Positions 12,101 to 27,100 are shown, counted from the first letter of the stretch. The stretch is DNA of 64,000 nucleotides from Ananas comosus (GCF_001540865.1 NC_033629.1:6775278-6839277); one strand, 5' to 3'. The notes: generated by a model not told the origin, from the sequence alone. Translations and numbers: made by a program.

Positions 12101-15100
12101 AATACTACGACAGTTAGTAATAAGACTGCTAGAAGGTAAACAAAGCTACAACAAACGAAGTTCCATATACATATTCCATACCAAAAGTACAGAGGGGGTG
12201 GGGGGGGAGTTATCGCACTGGGAGTTAAGTTATACTATGATACATGAACTCAATAACCAAAAACATCTACTACAGTAGGATGACCTCTAGCTCGTACACG
12301 TCTCGGTAGGGCTCTAGCTCGTTGACAGCCCTTGCTCGATACTGATCTGCGACAAGTAGCCAGCCGACGACGGTACTCTGCAAAAACAGTGAGGTACACA
12401 TGATATATCAAAACTGAAAATTCTAATAACATTGATGTAAATACGATACTTAGGGAATAAACCGATCGTAAGCCCACCTCGCGAGCTAATCCTGGCGAAC
12501 GAGGAAAGTCCGAAGCAAGGCAGCGCCCGGCTGGATTCACCGAAAACCTCAAAGGCCGAAGTCAAGCTCCCGCCAACTTTCTAAACCGTAAATCCGCAAT
12601 AAGCATCATTCTGGCTCTAAAACAGGCACAAGAGAAACCTAAAATTCCGACCGCAAACCTTCACCAATCCAGCAAATAAGGGCTTCGTGATTCTCTCGAA
12701 GTCCTGAATCCACGAACCAAATCTCGACAACAAATCGCGACGCTCCCTACTCGAGTTACGAGCCGAATACCAACGATGCCGACGCTGGAAGCTGCCAGGG
12801 ACAGCACCTAGCTGAATTTGAAGAAGCTTGAAATAAAGAAGCATTGACAGGCACAGACCCACCTCGAGCAGCGACCTCGTATTGGTGCGACGTTCGAGGA
12901 CTGGCGGTAACACACCCTCGCCCGCTCTCATAAGCGATGCTACGCGCCAACAGACCGCGCTCGATTAGCTCCGACGACGGACGTGACGTTGCTCCAAAAG
13001 CTTCCACCGTGCTCTCCCCAACTTGTCACGAAATAGCTTCAGCTAGATGAGAAACTTAAATTAGCAATCCCCAACAGCCTGCCACCTCTAATTAAGGCGG
13101 TGGGCTGATAAGGATTGGTAAAGGACCAAACTACTCCAGTGGCAGTGCCGACTACGGCAGTGCCCCCACCAGCGCCAGTTGCGCCTTCCAGAGGGCCAGT
13201 ACAGATGACAGAGGCCGAGCAGGAGCGATTGACGGAGAGACGCTACGGCAACAGACGCGCGCACGAACGGCTCCGCGACGCGACGTCGACGTTGACGTTG
13301 CTCCAAGCTTCCACCGTGCTCTCCACCACGAATAGCTCAAGCTACAGAGAGAGAGACTTAAATTAGCAATCCCCAACAGCCTGCCACCTCTAATTAAGGC
13401 GGTGGGCTGATAAGGATTGGTAAAGGACCAAACTACTCCAGTGACAGCGCCGACTACGGTACTGCCTCCACCAGCGCCAGTTGCGCCTTCCAGAGGGCCA
13501 GTACAGATGACAGAGGCCGAGCAGGAGCGATTAACAGAGAGGTTGGCCCGCTTTCGTCGCTTTGACTCGCCGACCTTCGATGGCACTCGCCGACCTTCGA
13601 TGGCAGTTGCACTGAGCCCTGGGTGGTTGAGGGCTGGGTTAGTGCAATGGAAAAGCTATTTGAGGATTTGTTCATTCCAGAGAGGGACCAGGTACCTCTG
13701 GGAGTGCACTTTTAGCAGGTGATGCTCATGATTGGTAGAAGAGAGTGAGGCAAGACCAGAGGCTGGTGGCGTCGCACCTGAGGTGGGATCAGTTCTGTGG
13801 AATGCTGTATGGGATGTATTTTCCCAACAGCATGAAATAGAAGATTGAGGAGGATTTGAAGAAGATCCAGCAGGGTGAGCGAACAGTTCAGGAGTATGTT
13901 CGGGAGTTTACTAGACTCCTGAACTGTATTCCGTTCGTGGCCAGAGACGAGGCACATAGGGTCTACTTGTTTGAGTAGGGTTTGAGACCCGACCTTTTCA
14001 GGTTCGTTAGGGCGCAGAGGTCGAGGACTCTGGATGCGTCCATTGAGCAGGCATTATGGGAGGAGAGAGGAGAGGTGTCGCTGAGAGAGAGGGCTCAGGG
14101 GCCGGTGCAGAGTCAGGATAGGAAGCGCCCAGCTTTAGACGACGAACATCAGTCGAGTAGCAGGCGTCCGCCGAGACCTCCACGATCGCGTTCTCAGTGT
14201 CGTGGGTTTTCGGGACGCCAGCGATCCAGGGACTCTCGTCAGAGGGGCCAGCCCGAAAGGACGCCAGTGTGTGATCTGCCGGGGACCACACTGGCCCCGA
14301 CAGTGCGAGGAGAGGGAGGGCCGGTGTTACGGATGTGGTCAGCCGGGACACATGAGAGCAGCTTGTCCGCGAGCAGCATCATCAGTACCATCTTCAGCAT
14401 CGGCACAGCAAGGACCTTCGCAGTCTTACGGGACGCCATCGAGTTACCATCAGGAGGATAGAGCATCCATGCCGCGACAGGGTGAGCGGCGGCAGCAGGC
14501 TCCGAGTGGCAGAGTGTTTGCAGCACAGGTGGAGGACTCTTCAGCGGCCGACCGAGTGGTGGCAGGTATCACTTTGCTTTCTGGTATTAGAGCACGTACT
14601 TTATTTGATACCGGTGCCTCGCACTCCTTTGTTAGTCGCGCATTTGCATTGTTACATGGTCTAGAGTTAGAGTCATTGTCTATGGCACGAGAGGTGCAGA
14701 TCCCCGACCATGTGTTACAGGTTGCAGAGTGCTGTCGGTCTTGTCCAGTGCAGTTAGATTCTTGGATTATGCCCGCAGACCTGTTGGTGTTAGGGCAGCT
14801 GCAGGACTTTGACATTGTGCTCGGTATGGTTTGGCTGGCGCGGTACTATGCTACTATCGACTGTAGAGCGAGGATGGTGACGTTTCGCGAGCCAGGCCAG
14901 GAGGAGTTCACTTTCAGAGGCTGCAGGAGCACGTTGTTTGCCACGTGGATTTCTTCAGCGAGAGCTCGACAGCTGATGAGTAGAGGATGTGTTGCCTTTA
15001 TAGCGACTGTTGTTGAGGTACCTACGGCAACGCCGGGACTCGAGGATATTCCTGTGGTCCGCGAGTTTTCAAATGTGTTTCCCCGAGTTGACGACGATGC

Positions 15101-18100
15101 CGCCGGAGAGGGAGATTGAGTTTGTGATTGATGTAGTTTCTGGAACTGCACCAATCTCAAAGGTACCCTATCGGATAGCACCGGCGGAGCTGAGAGAGCT
15201 AAAGGCGCAGCTTTAGGATCTGATGGATAAGGGGTATGTGAGACCCAGTGTATCGCCTTGGGAAGCGCCGGTATTATTTGTAAAGAAGGATGGGTCGCTC
15301 AGGTTGTGTGTAGATTACCGGGAGCTGAATAAAGTGACCATCAAGAATAAGTATCCTTTGACGCGTATTGATGACCTGTTTGATCAGCTGCAAGGATTTG
15401 TGTCTCTCGAAGATTGATCTCCAGTCAGGTTACCACCAGTTGAGGGTGAGGGCCGAGGATGTTCCCAAGACGGCTTTTCGGACTCGGTACGGGCATTATG
15501 AGTTTACGGTGATGCCTTTTGGATTGACGAATGCCCCTGCCGCATTCATAGATTTGATGAACAGAGTGTTCAAGCCGTTCTTGGATAGATTTGTAGTAGT
15601 CTTCATAGATGATATCTTGATATACTCCCGAAGCGATGTCGAGCACGAGGAGCACTTGAGGATTGTGCTACAGCTTCTGAGAGAGAAGAAGTTGTATGCC
15701 AAGTTAAAGAAGTGCGAGTTCTGGTTACGAGAAGTCGCTTTCTTGGGCCACGTGATATCAGCAGAGGGAGTAGCAGTCGACCCGAAGAAGATTGATGCGA
15801 TTTGGGATTGGCCCAGACCGACGATGGTGTCAGAGGTGAGGAGTTTCCTTGGACTAGCAGGATATTACAGTCTGTTTGTGGAAGGCTTTGCGAAGCTTTC
15901 CACACCCCTCACTCGATTGACGCGCAAGGGGATTAGATTCATCTGGAGTGAGGATTGTCAGAGGAGCTTCGATAAGATGAGACAGAGGTTGACATCAGCT
16001 CCTATTCTTGCCCTTCCTGTGATGGGGGAAAAGATTCGTGATCTATAGTGATGCATCGCACAGTGGACTGGGTTGTGTGTTGATGCAGCATGGTAGGGTA
16101 ATTGCTTATGCTTCACGGCAGTTAAAGGATTATAAGAAGAATTACCCTACGCATGACTTGGAGCTGGCCGCAGTAGTTTTTGCTTTGAAGTTGTTGCGGC
16201 ATTACTTGTACGGCGAGCACTGCGAGATTTTTACTGATCATAAAAGTCTCAAGTATCTGTTCACTCAAAGGGAACTGAATCTGAGGCAGCGCCGGTGGTT
16301 AGAGTTACTGAAGGACTATAACATTAGTATTCAGTATCATCCCGGCAGGGCGAATGTAGTCGCAGATGCGTTGAGCAGGAAAGCAGTGCAGGGCCTGAGT
16401 TTGATGATCACTGAGCAGAGGCCATTACTCGAAGAGTTTCAGCGGCTGAGGCTTGAGATAGTGTCCCCTGGATCTACTGCGAGACTGATGTCTCTGGTTT
16501 TTTTGCCCACTCTGTTGGATAGGATCCGGGAGAAACAGAGTGGGGATCCATACCTGTTGAGGATTCGAGAGCAGTTAGACGGGGCAGGCTGAGGGTTTTG
16601 CGGTGGATAGTTCGGGAGTACTACGGTACAGGGACCGGCTGTGTGTGCCTGTGGATTCAGAGATCCGAGAGGCTATTTTGAGAGAGGCTCATTGTTCACC
16701 TTATACGGTTCACCCTGGGGGAACCAAGATGTATAAAGATTTAAAGGCACAGTTTTGGTCGAATGGAATGAAGAGAGACATTGGCAGATTTGTGGCTCAG
16801 TGTTTGACTTGCGAACAGGTGAAGGCCGAGCATCAGGTGCCTGCTGGCAAACTTCAGAGTCTGCCAGTGCCCGAGTGGAAATGGGAGCAGATCACGATGG
16901 ATTTTGTCGTGGGGTTACCGAGAGCACAGGGTGGCTATGATGCGATTTGGGTGATAGTGGACAGACTGACCAAGTCTGCTCATTTCCTACCAGTTCAGAC
17001 TACCTGGTCCAGAGAGAGGCTCGCACAGCTATACCTGGATGAGATTGTCAGGCTACACGGCTTGCCGGTATCGATTGTATCCGACCGGGACCCGAGGTTT
17101 GTGGCACATTTCTGGAGGAGTTTACAGACAGCTTTGGGGACTCAGTTACATTTTAGCACGGCGTTCCACCCACAGACAAATGGTCAATCAGAGAGGACCA
17201 TTCAGACTCTAGAGGACATGCTGAGAGCGTGCGTCCTGGACTTTGGAGAAAGGTGGTATCGACATTTGAGACTAGTTGAGTTTGCGTACAACAACAGCTA
17301 TCATGCGAGCATTCAGATGGCTCCGTTTGAAGCGTTGTATGGACGCAGATGTCGATCCCCTTTGTGTTGGAGTGAGGTGGGTGAAAGAAAGACGCTTGGG
17401 CCTGAGTTTTTGCTAGAGGCAGAGGAAAATGTGAGAGTTGTTCGACGACACCTTTTGACAGCCCAGAGCTGCCGGAGGAGCTACGCCGATACCAGGAGAC
17501 GAGACTTAGAGTTTCAGATTGGAGATCATGTTTTCCTCAAAGTCTCGCCATCCAGAGGGATTCGCCGATTTGGAGTACGTGAAAAGCTCAGTCCACGGTT
17601 TGTTGGCCCTTTCGAGGTATTGGAGCGAGTTGGACCGGTTGCATACAGGATCGCTCTACCCCCGCTACTTGCTGGCATACACGATGTCTTCCACGTCTTG
17701 GCATTGAGAAGATATGTTTTCGATCCTTCTCACGTGATTGACTTCACTCCACTCGAGATTGGCGAGGATCTGAGATACGAGGAGCGACCATTGCGGATTC
17801 TTGCTCGGGAGACGAAAGAACTGCGCAACCGGGTCATCCCGTATGTGAAAGTGCAGTGGAGCCATCACGAGGAGCGGGAGGCGACTTGGGAGCCTGAGAC
17901 GGTGATGAAGTAGTCCTATCCCTACCTATTCGATACCCTGAGCTGAGGTATGTTTAAGTTTCGAGGACGAAACTTTTTGTAGTAGAGGAGGATGTAGTAT
18001 CCTAGGTAGGCTAATAGGGAGTTGGTAAAGGGCCTTTTGGTCCTTTATCAATCCTTATCAGCCCACCGCCTTAATTAGAGGTGGCAGACTGTTGGGGATT

Positions 18101-21100
18101 ACTAATTTAAGTCTCTCTCTCTAGCTTGAACTATTCGTGGTGGAGAGCACGGTGGAAGCTTGGAGCAACGTCGACGTCACGTCGCGGAGCTGTTCGAGCG
18201 CGCGTCTGTTGCCGTAGCATCGCGAGGAGGCCGGGCGAGGGTGTGTTACAGCCGTCCTCGACGTCGCACAGATACTAGGGTCGCTGTCGAGGTGGGTGTG
18301 CCGTCAAATTGCTTCTTTATTTCCAAGCTTCTTCAAATTCGAGCTAGGTGCTGTTCCTGCAGACTTCCAGCGTCGATCGTTAGCGTTTCGGCTCGTACTC
18401 GACGTAGAAGCGTCGGATTTTGACGAGATTTGGTTCGTTGGATTCAGGACTTCTAGAGAAATCCACGAAGCCCTTATTTGCTGGATTTGGTGAAGGTTTG
18501 CTGGGTCGGAATTTTAGTTTTCTCTGCTGCTGTTTTTGAAGCAGAATTGATGCTTATTGCCGGATTCTACGTGTAGAGTTGGCGGGAGCTTAACTTCGGG
18601 CCTTTGGAGGTTTTCGGTGATCCAGCCGGGCGTTTCTCATAGTGAGTATTCCAGGTAGTTTAGTTTTCAGTTACGCTCGTGCTGGGATGCCGAGTGTATT
18701 TTTACAGTAGCGTTCAAGCTGTTCCGGATTGTTGGGTGCCGTCGGGGTTGACGGTGGACCGGTATCGCCTTTTTGGCGTCGAATTGTGCCGAGGGCACGT
18801 TACCTGTTGGTTGTTAGACCAGTTTGAGTCGGTTACTGGACTTTGACTTTCGAGAGCCTGATTGAGCTCGACAGAGATACGCTGCATACTCGGTTGGGTA
18901 GCTCCCACGAGTGCCACTCCGGAGACGGGCGCTGTGCTTTCACGTTGGTGTCGCTCATGCCGGTTGGACTTGCTCTCCACGGACTAGTAGTGTGGATGTA
19001 GCTGGATAGTCACAACTGGGCAGGGACGGGTGTGTTCACAGTCCCAGAGACGGGTATGCTTACAGTCCCGATTAGATTGGGTTAGATTTGATATTTCCTA
19101 CAGTTGGTTAGTGTAGAGCATGATAGTGTAGTGATTCATAGCGGTAGATTTTATTCCTGCATTTACTACTATCCTTGCTCCCTTCTGTAGACTTAGTGGG
19201 TGGACCGATGTTGTTGAGGGCGGCAGGTAGATGTTTTGTTGAGGGCGGCAGGTAGATGTTGTTGAGGGCGGCAACTAGAGGTACCCCTACTGCAGGCAGG
19301 TAGATGTTTTGTTTTGAGTTCATATACATAGTATATTTAACTCGCTAGTGCGAGTAACTCTGTACTTTTGGTATTGGACTATGTATATGGAACTCCGTTT
19401 GTTTAGCTTCTGTTTACTCTAGCAGCTCTATACTACTGTTCGTAGTATTGTATGGTTTACAAGTACAGCTGTCGCTTCGTATACAGGGAAAATTCCTTTG
19501 TATACGGCGGATTTGTCAGCGTGCCCGGAGAACGTGTAATCTGGGGCGTGACAAATTATTCGTTATATAATTTATTATTAAATTTTTATGGATAGATCTC
19601 ACAATTTTTCTTAAAAATTTTAATAAAAAATAAATTTTTCTTCAAAATTTTAAAAAATATTTTTAATAGATTCAAAAATTAAAAGAAATTATTGGAACAA
19701 TTGTAGTATTATGTTAGTTAATCTAGACATCATGCGATCTCTCATCATATCAATGTTATTGAATCTTGCAAATTGCATGAGAACTTTAAGAAAAAATAAT
19801 TTTCTCTAATTTTGTATTTTATAATTTTTAAATTTTTGAAAAAGGTAAAATCAAAATATTTTCAAAGTAAATCAATTTTTTATGTTATTCTCTATGAGCT
19901 ATAATTATATTTTACTTTACATATATAAAATATCTATTACTATATTAATTGCTAAGTGTAATAACTAATAAACTATACATAGCCAATATTTATAATTATT
20001 TTTCTAAATCTTCCAAAATAGTATTATAAGAGTTTATTGGGAACAAAAAAAACTAAAAAAATTGTGCCAAAACGTGCCACTAGAAGGTTATGCGTATCCA
20101 TCGGCACGCAAGCGTGCCACGCGTCAGCACGGAGGCGTATCTATACCGTACCATGCCATGCCATGCGACAACCGACACGCCTCCATGCCACAGCACTTTA
20201 ATCCTTGGCTCGTGCTGTGGACCTTGTTACTCGTCCCTAATTTACTTTCTTTATTATCATGTGTCGTTTATGTGACTTAGTTTGAGAGTAGTTTTACTTG
20301 GATTTTTCCTATTGTAGTGGTTTAGTAATTTCCTAGTTATGGTTGTGAATTGTAGTTGTATTTGTTGTTAATTCCTCTTTATTCTGGTCGCTTGTGGTTG
20401 TGTACCTATGCTCCTACGCCATGCATGTACAGGAAAGACTTCGTTCATGTAGACAGAGGAAACTCTATACGTGTGGTGAGTCTTACGTCTCAAGCAAGGT
20501 GTAAAAAAAGAAAAAAAAACTATGCACTTTTCCACAAGACTTTTTTCAAAATGGAAGGATTTTTTTAAAATACTTTCCAAAAAGGCCCGGGGCATGACAC
20601 ATATAGAGCATCTTCCTGCCTAGTAGTAATGCAATCATCCAGATAGAAGATTGTTAAACCCCTTATATAGCAAAAACATCTAGTAATGAATTTTAAATAT
20701 TGCATGCCAGAAATGTTACTTCAGATAACAGAATTACCATTATATCAGCAAAAAGCCCATTTGCACTCAAAAAAATTGGAAGTAAATATCTAAACTTTCT
20801 ATGTCAACGTCAAAAACCCTGATCTCATCATGAAGATCAGAAACCTACTCAACATAATAGCAAAGAAGTGTTGATTATCTTCTATATACATACTTTGAAA
20901 GTCTTATTTTCAGATTTATTCTTGTAGAAGGAATTTAAATGCTGAAGAGGGGTTCCATACTCAGAAACCCTGGATTTGATAGAAATCCCAGTGAGTCAAG
21001 TTAAAATAAAGGGGCCTGTGGTTTAGATTAACTTGCTAAAAAAACAGCATCAACATATCTATTCCATTTTCATATTACAAAGTGACCAACAAAAATCTTC

Positions 21101-24100
21101 ATTCATGTGCATACTGCTACCTCTCAAGACAGGATGTAAAACATGTAAAAAGAATAATCAGTGCGTAATTAGTTCTTACATAAAGGTAGATGCTGAAACC
21201 AAATTCCAGCATCTGAAAACTATGCCATTTCATTATACAATTACGACCTATGCAGAGAAGCCACAGCTAAATACTGCAAAACCAACTTTTTTAAACTGAA
21301 AAGTAAAACTTCAAAAACATAGCTAACCTGCTTGGCGAGACGGAGACTGGTATATCCAAGCTTTTGGTACTCAACCTTAAATTGGAAAACTCCGTAGACA
21401 TCCGGAACTTTAAAGGATGTCGAATAAAGACCCTATCAAAAAATATCATGAGTGTGTTACTACGAGAAGGTCGATCATTCTCCAAATACGTGTTAGTGTC
21501 ACTGAAACATACCTTCTGGTTATTCGACAATGTTTTTAAAACATAGGGACTCATCATGTAGAATTGAACTTGAACATCATCAGCAACATAAGGTTCCCAG
21601 CTTGTTCCAGACCATTCATAGATTTCAACAGAGTATTCCTAAAACAAATATCAAAGTTAGGAATCAAATAAGAGAGAAGAAAATATCTTCTTTTTTTCAT
21701 GATATCATTTGTCACAACCATTATTAAGACATTTACCAAATCATCATTTATACGGTACATTGCAGGTTCTGTCATTTCTCCAACTTTGCGATGGCTGACA
21801 TTGACAGCCTGAAAAACCATAAATGTAACATTCATCGATCAATTGGAAACTAATAATTGAAGATATTTACCACAAAATTATAAGAGATCAAAAGCAAGCT
21901 GTACTCTTGTTATTTGTCATAATGTTATTTGTTTTTCTCAAGTTTTTTGCAATTAAAGGTGCCTAGGTTCCAGCAATGTCCTTGATTAATTTTGCAATTG
22001 TCAATTGGTAGAAAACTCCCAAGTGTACGATTTTGTCTGGCACGATTTTAATTAGCATACAGTCAATCTAGGGGGGACAAGATACACATAAGGGGACAAA
22101 AACAAAACGGATAACCGACGAGTTATTGTCATGTTAAATGTTTCACCTTGAGATGGCCCCTTTCGTGGAAGACCCATTTGCTGATTTCAGTCACAAATTG
22201 TTCATTTCCAGATTTCTCATATCTGCAAATTCGTATCAGAATATACAAACATCTTTGATCAGAGAAACTATGTCAAACATAAGATTGACAGCTAAAAAAA
22301 TGTGTACATCAGGCAGTTAACGTCTTATTTTGTATAGAGTGTAAGCAAAAATCATTTCTGCTAACATGCAATCATTTGTTATACTTCAGTAGTTACTACT
22401 TGATTGTTTGATTCTCTAGTGATTTTCATTTGCCTATTGTCCCCCCATTATCTTTTTTTCGTGTCCCTTATTACATCATTAAGCAATTAAAAGAAGCTAC
22501 ACATTAATACTTTTCTTTTCTTAAACTTGCAAGAAACGTATTCTTTAAGCATTCAAGTTTCTAGTACAAGGGATTAAACCTTGTCAATTTACTTAGGCAC
22601 CTGATAAAGTTAAAAGATGATTTAATTTCATTAGCGGCAACTTAAAAAGCAATTTGTTGACGATCATACAAAGTGCCACAGCACGAGTTCGTACTAGGCA
22701 CTTATTGTCACGGTTCAGCATGTACGTGGGCCATGGACAAAATGCTTGTGCCTTGTCAAACTTCAGCAGGAAAAAGTTAAATTTCTTTGGAATCACATCC
22801 CACCATGCCAATGTGTGCCGTTGACATAACACTTATGTGTCATCCATTTTGGCATGAAAAAGATTCATTTTCTTTGGCACCAGTAAATTCTTCTTGCTCT
22901 TAATATATCTCTTATCAATATCTTATACTATACTCATGTAATTACTAACTAATTATGAAAAAAAAAAAAAGGATTTTTAGCCGTGCCATTGGCACAGATG
23001 TCATATCACTGATTGGCACGGTACAGTACGATGGGCATGGCCCAAGCCGTTGGGCCCTTATATCATTGATAGCGCTACAGGCACACAGCAAATGTGTTCT
23101 TATTGGTTAGGCTGTTAGCAAGCAATTAAAATGCTCTCACCATGTGAGATAAGACGCTTAAAAATGAAACATTCTCAAAGACATTCTTCTTACTATGTGA
23201 GATCTGGGGTGTTAAATTCTATAGTCCCAAAGTAGTCGTGCTGCACCCCTGTTACCCCTGTTACGAGCATGGACCCCGAAAGAACCAAGCAGAAAAATCA
23301 AAAAGCTTAAGTTGGACTCTGTTTGGCCTTAGTAGCACTGTACTGGCAGAAGAATTATCAAAAAATAGGTATACCAACTCTGTTCCACGTATGGTAGTAG
23401 TCAAAACAACTTTTACAAATCATCTCCATCATATAAGGCAAGAGTATGTTAATATTACTACACTAATACAAGAGAATTTTTTTATAATTGTTTCTATCAT
23501 TAAGAAGATTGCCTGAAGAGCAGAAATAGAGCATCATACCATTGAAAGTTATATGCCTTTTTGCATAAAACATCCACCAGTTTTGCCTTTTTCCATAAAA
23601 CATCCACCAGTTTTGCCTTTTTGCAAAAAGGATCCAGCATTTTAGATTTTACAGATATGGCACGAATTTTAGAAACTAACTAAAATACCCTTATTCCTTT
23701 TTTTCTCTCAATCGTCTTTCTCCTCCCGCTCCTGGTTCGTCTCCCTCTTCCTCGCCGTTTTTTCCTCTCCTTCTCCTACATCCTCTCCCTTCTCCTCCTC
23801 CTCCTCCTCCTCCACTGCCTCCACATCAATGCCACGCTCTGTTCTTTTATCTCGCTTACACCACCCCCGACAACAATTTGAACACGGCCCACATTGCGGA
23901 GGTGAGGTGGCAACAAAGTGCATGGCATAAATTGCAAAGGTGCCGCAGGATTTGAGAGCGACGCAGAAAGAGAGCATGTCGGGGCAGGGGCAGCTGGTGC
24001 GTCAGAGGACAAGGGCACGATAGTGAAAAATGATTTCGAAGGTAGAAGAAAATTAAAGAAAAAATAAAGAAAAAGTATATTTTTCTTCTCCTGGGAAGAT

Positions 24101-27100
24101 CACCATATGTCGTGGCTGCTACAAAAAAGGCCAAGAAGCAGAGAACAAAGAAGAAGACGTTGCACTCTTTGAAGCGAAAGTTGCACCATTTAAAACTATT
24201 TGAAACTAAATTGCACCACATAAAGCAGAAGTTGCACTGTATTAGACTTTAAGTTGCACTATTTTATGCAAATTGGTCTAAGTTGCACTGTTTGAGACTT
24301 GGTCTTAAATAGTGCAACTAAAGTCTTAAACAGTGAAACTTAAATCTCAAACAAACAGTACAACCTCTATTTTATGTAGTGCAACTTAGTCTCAAATAGT
24401 TTAGATGGTGCAACTTTTGCCTCAAAGAGTGCAATTTCATCTCAAACAATGCGATTTCGTCTTCTTTTTCTTTCTTCTCTACCTGGCTTTTCTTGTAACG
24501 GTCACGACACATGATGATCTTTCCAGACGAAGAAAATTAATGTTTTTTATTTTTTTATTCTTTCTTTTTCTTTTTCTTTCACCATCTACATCTTTTTCAA
24601 CTATCACCCCCTTTCCCGCCCTGTGCTGCAGCCGCCAACCCCGCCCTAACGTGCTCTCCTTCCTCATCATCCTCAAATTCTACGGTGCTCTCGTCAACGT
24701 CGCTGTCACACGGTCGCGATCTGTGCCATATTCGAGCCAACGTCGGAGATGTGGGCGATGTAATAGAGCAAAGCATAGTGTCAATGTGGGGGCAATGGCG
24801 AAGGAGAAGGGAGAGGAAGTGAGAGTAGGAGAGTAAGAAAAGGCAAGGAAGAGGGAGACGAATCGAGAGCGAGAGAAAAACAAATAAAAGAAAAAAATGA
24901 GAGAAAAAAAAAAAGGTATTTTGATCAATTTACTAAATATTCGGGCCAAACATGCAAAATCCAAATGATCGTCTATTTTTGCAAAAATGCAAAATCGGAG
25001 GATTTTCTATGCAAAAAGGCCAATGTTATATGACTTGTAGCCTGATCATATAAAATCAGCCATATTAATCCTTTTTATTACGGATTTTATATTAGCATAT
25101 TTCATGGTTTGAATCGAAGTCTTGAAGGGTTCAATTCATGATTTTGATATCTGAAAACTAGAAGATTTTGCAAAGAAATCAAAAGAAAACTCAAAAGCGA
25201 AGAATCAATTTTTTCACCAGTTGAGTTCACGATGCATAGGTATTATCTAAATGTTTTCATGGTGATTCTTACTTCTTTACGGTATTGGAATCAATTATAT
25301 ATGTTTAAACTAGATTAGAATAAGGTTTTAGGAACTGTGGGTTTTAATCTAATTCAATTTTACATTGAGTACCGGTACTAGTAAAGAGTTCATCAAAAAC
25401 AGAGTTTGAAAAACTGAATTGAGTACCAGTGACCACGTTCAATTCTGCAAAACCTAGTTCTTAGTTTTGAACTACGTATCGGCTCCAAAGTTAAAAGCAC
25501 CGGAATTGAAAGTGTATCGTACTAAAACTCGAGTTCTGATACACAATACTAGCAATCTAGTGTTACATTTTTCAGTATCGGAATTCAGCTTCATGAACTG
25601 GTACACAATGTTTAGATTAATATTATGTGTTCTAATCCGACTCTAATGTATTCCAAAGTTATAAATATGTACTTAGCATTTCTCAATCAGGGGAATTAGC
25701 TTAGAATCCACCCGAGAGCAACCCTAGAGGCTTTTTTTCGTTCTAAACCTTTTCTACCAAACAGCCTCTTCCGGATAAACTCAAAGTTACTTCCAAGTTC
25801 ATTTTTCATGTTATATCGATCTGTCCTTCGCTTAGAAAGCTCTTCCCTGGTTCATTGATGATATTCTAAGTGTTGAATCGCCATCACAGCTTTTTGTTTT
25901 TGGTCCATTGAAGTGTGCGTCGTGGATTTGGTGTTGCATCATGAATTCCACGTGATCGAGGCATTTTAGTGGATTCGAAACGTTAAGCTCATGGATTCGA
26001 GAGGCGTTCATGGATTCGAACGTGGGCGTGGACTAGCCGGTGGAGTAGGCAAGATCCAAAGAAGATAAAATAGACGTTTGAGTTCGCAGAGTCAGTAATC
26101 ACCTTATAATCCTTTATTTCTTTGTGGATTATTATTGCGTGTGTGATCCCATGAGTTTTTACTCCTGTTTGGAGCTTTTTTTCCCACATAAATCTCTATG
26201 TGCTGGTTTTTACTTTCTGCATTTACTTTTATTGGATATAGTTTGTCTTAATTTTGGCCTTCATACCTATTCACACCCCTCTAGGTATTAACATAACCTA
26301 TTAGATCCTAGGGTTCATTACTTATAATTTCTAGCAGTTCAACTTCAGTTTAGAATTCAGTCCTTCATCAACCTTACGGCAATCTGAAGTTACTTGAATT
26401 ATTCATATATTAATGATGCACTGTAAATCATTACTAGTCTTGCTGGATTCAATATGAACATAGTTTAGGTAAAATAATCAGAAGCCTGATCAACTATAGG
26501 TTCTTTCGAAACAGAACCCGACACTTGTTTTTTCTCTTTTGGTGAAACCACCTCAACTTTTGATCATTTTGGTTTGTGTTTATTATGTTAGCTGAAAATT
26601 GGATTCTGTTATTTTTAACAGTCACCCTGTTCTTTTAGTTCGAATTCTAAATTCTGTTAACAGTTAATAGCTAGCAGGTAAAGCAGGGGTAAAGTTTGAC
26701 GAAATCCCAAATGCAACCAACAAAATTAGTCAAAATTAAAATAAATAGATGTTGATGGGGTGTCAAGTGTCAACCGAAAAAAAAAAAAAAAAAAAAATAG
26801 TATTGAGTCCCTCAAATAATCCTTGTGCATTTCAGCGGTCCTTTAAGCTAGAAACAGATATGGAGTATTTTAGAAATATAGTGATAATTTTCTACCTTAC
26901 AGGAACTTTTAGTCACATGTTAAGGACAACTTTTGCACCTGGAGGTAAAACTCCTACTTTACAAATGATCCACTAAATCATCTCCCAGAAATCTCAAGCA
27001 CTCCTGTGCTTTTCATTCCTACAATTTAGGATACCTCCAAAAGGAAAAGAATAGGCACCTTACATAACACAGAAGTCATCCGCCCAAGATAGACAGAAAA

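Larger units (their letters stand above)
13131..19553 (+). mobile_element. TE1: Ty3/gypsy chromovirus, Tekay/Del type, decayed
   Basis: gag, protease, reverse transcriptase, RNase H, integrase and chromodomain in gypsy order, then a purine tract and a 1561-bp LTR starting TGTAGTATCC and ending GGGCGTGACA. The long LTR, the integrase-chromodomain C-terminus and the [21 protein letters not shown] integrase fit the Tekay/Del clade. The coding region carries at least four breaks. A normal 5' LTR is missing; inverted LTR pieces stand in its place. Confidence 0.85.
2356..21327 (-). other. OST48 giant intron, 19.0 kb
   Basis: GT-AG intron. From left to right it holds a TRIM-like LTR element, four long-TIR MITEs with (AT)n/(AC)n flanks, an assembly gap, LTR-like debris, a decayed Tekay-type gypsy element and a truncated hAT-like element. 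The stretches 2356-4149 and 5313-7600 show no gene or element I can name. Within the latter, 7440-7590 is a CT-rich patch ending in an accctaaaccctaatc motif that looks like a plant 5' UTR, possibly carried in by an insertion. Confidence 0.85.

Noticed and set aside
22660..23060. Scattered gtgcca/ggcacg motifs resembling the hAT-like family
   Set aside because: No TIR pair or target duplication could be placed, so it was not called as a copy.
23776..24221. Overlapping 80-121 codon frames on the minus strand and matching frames near 24405-24836
   Set aside because: They mirror each other because the element is partly inverted-repeat; compositions are low-complexity with no domain.
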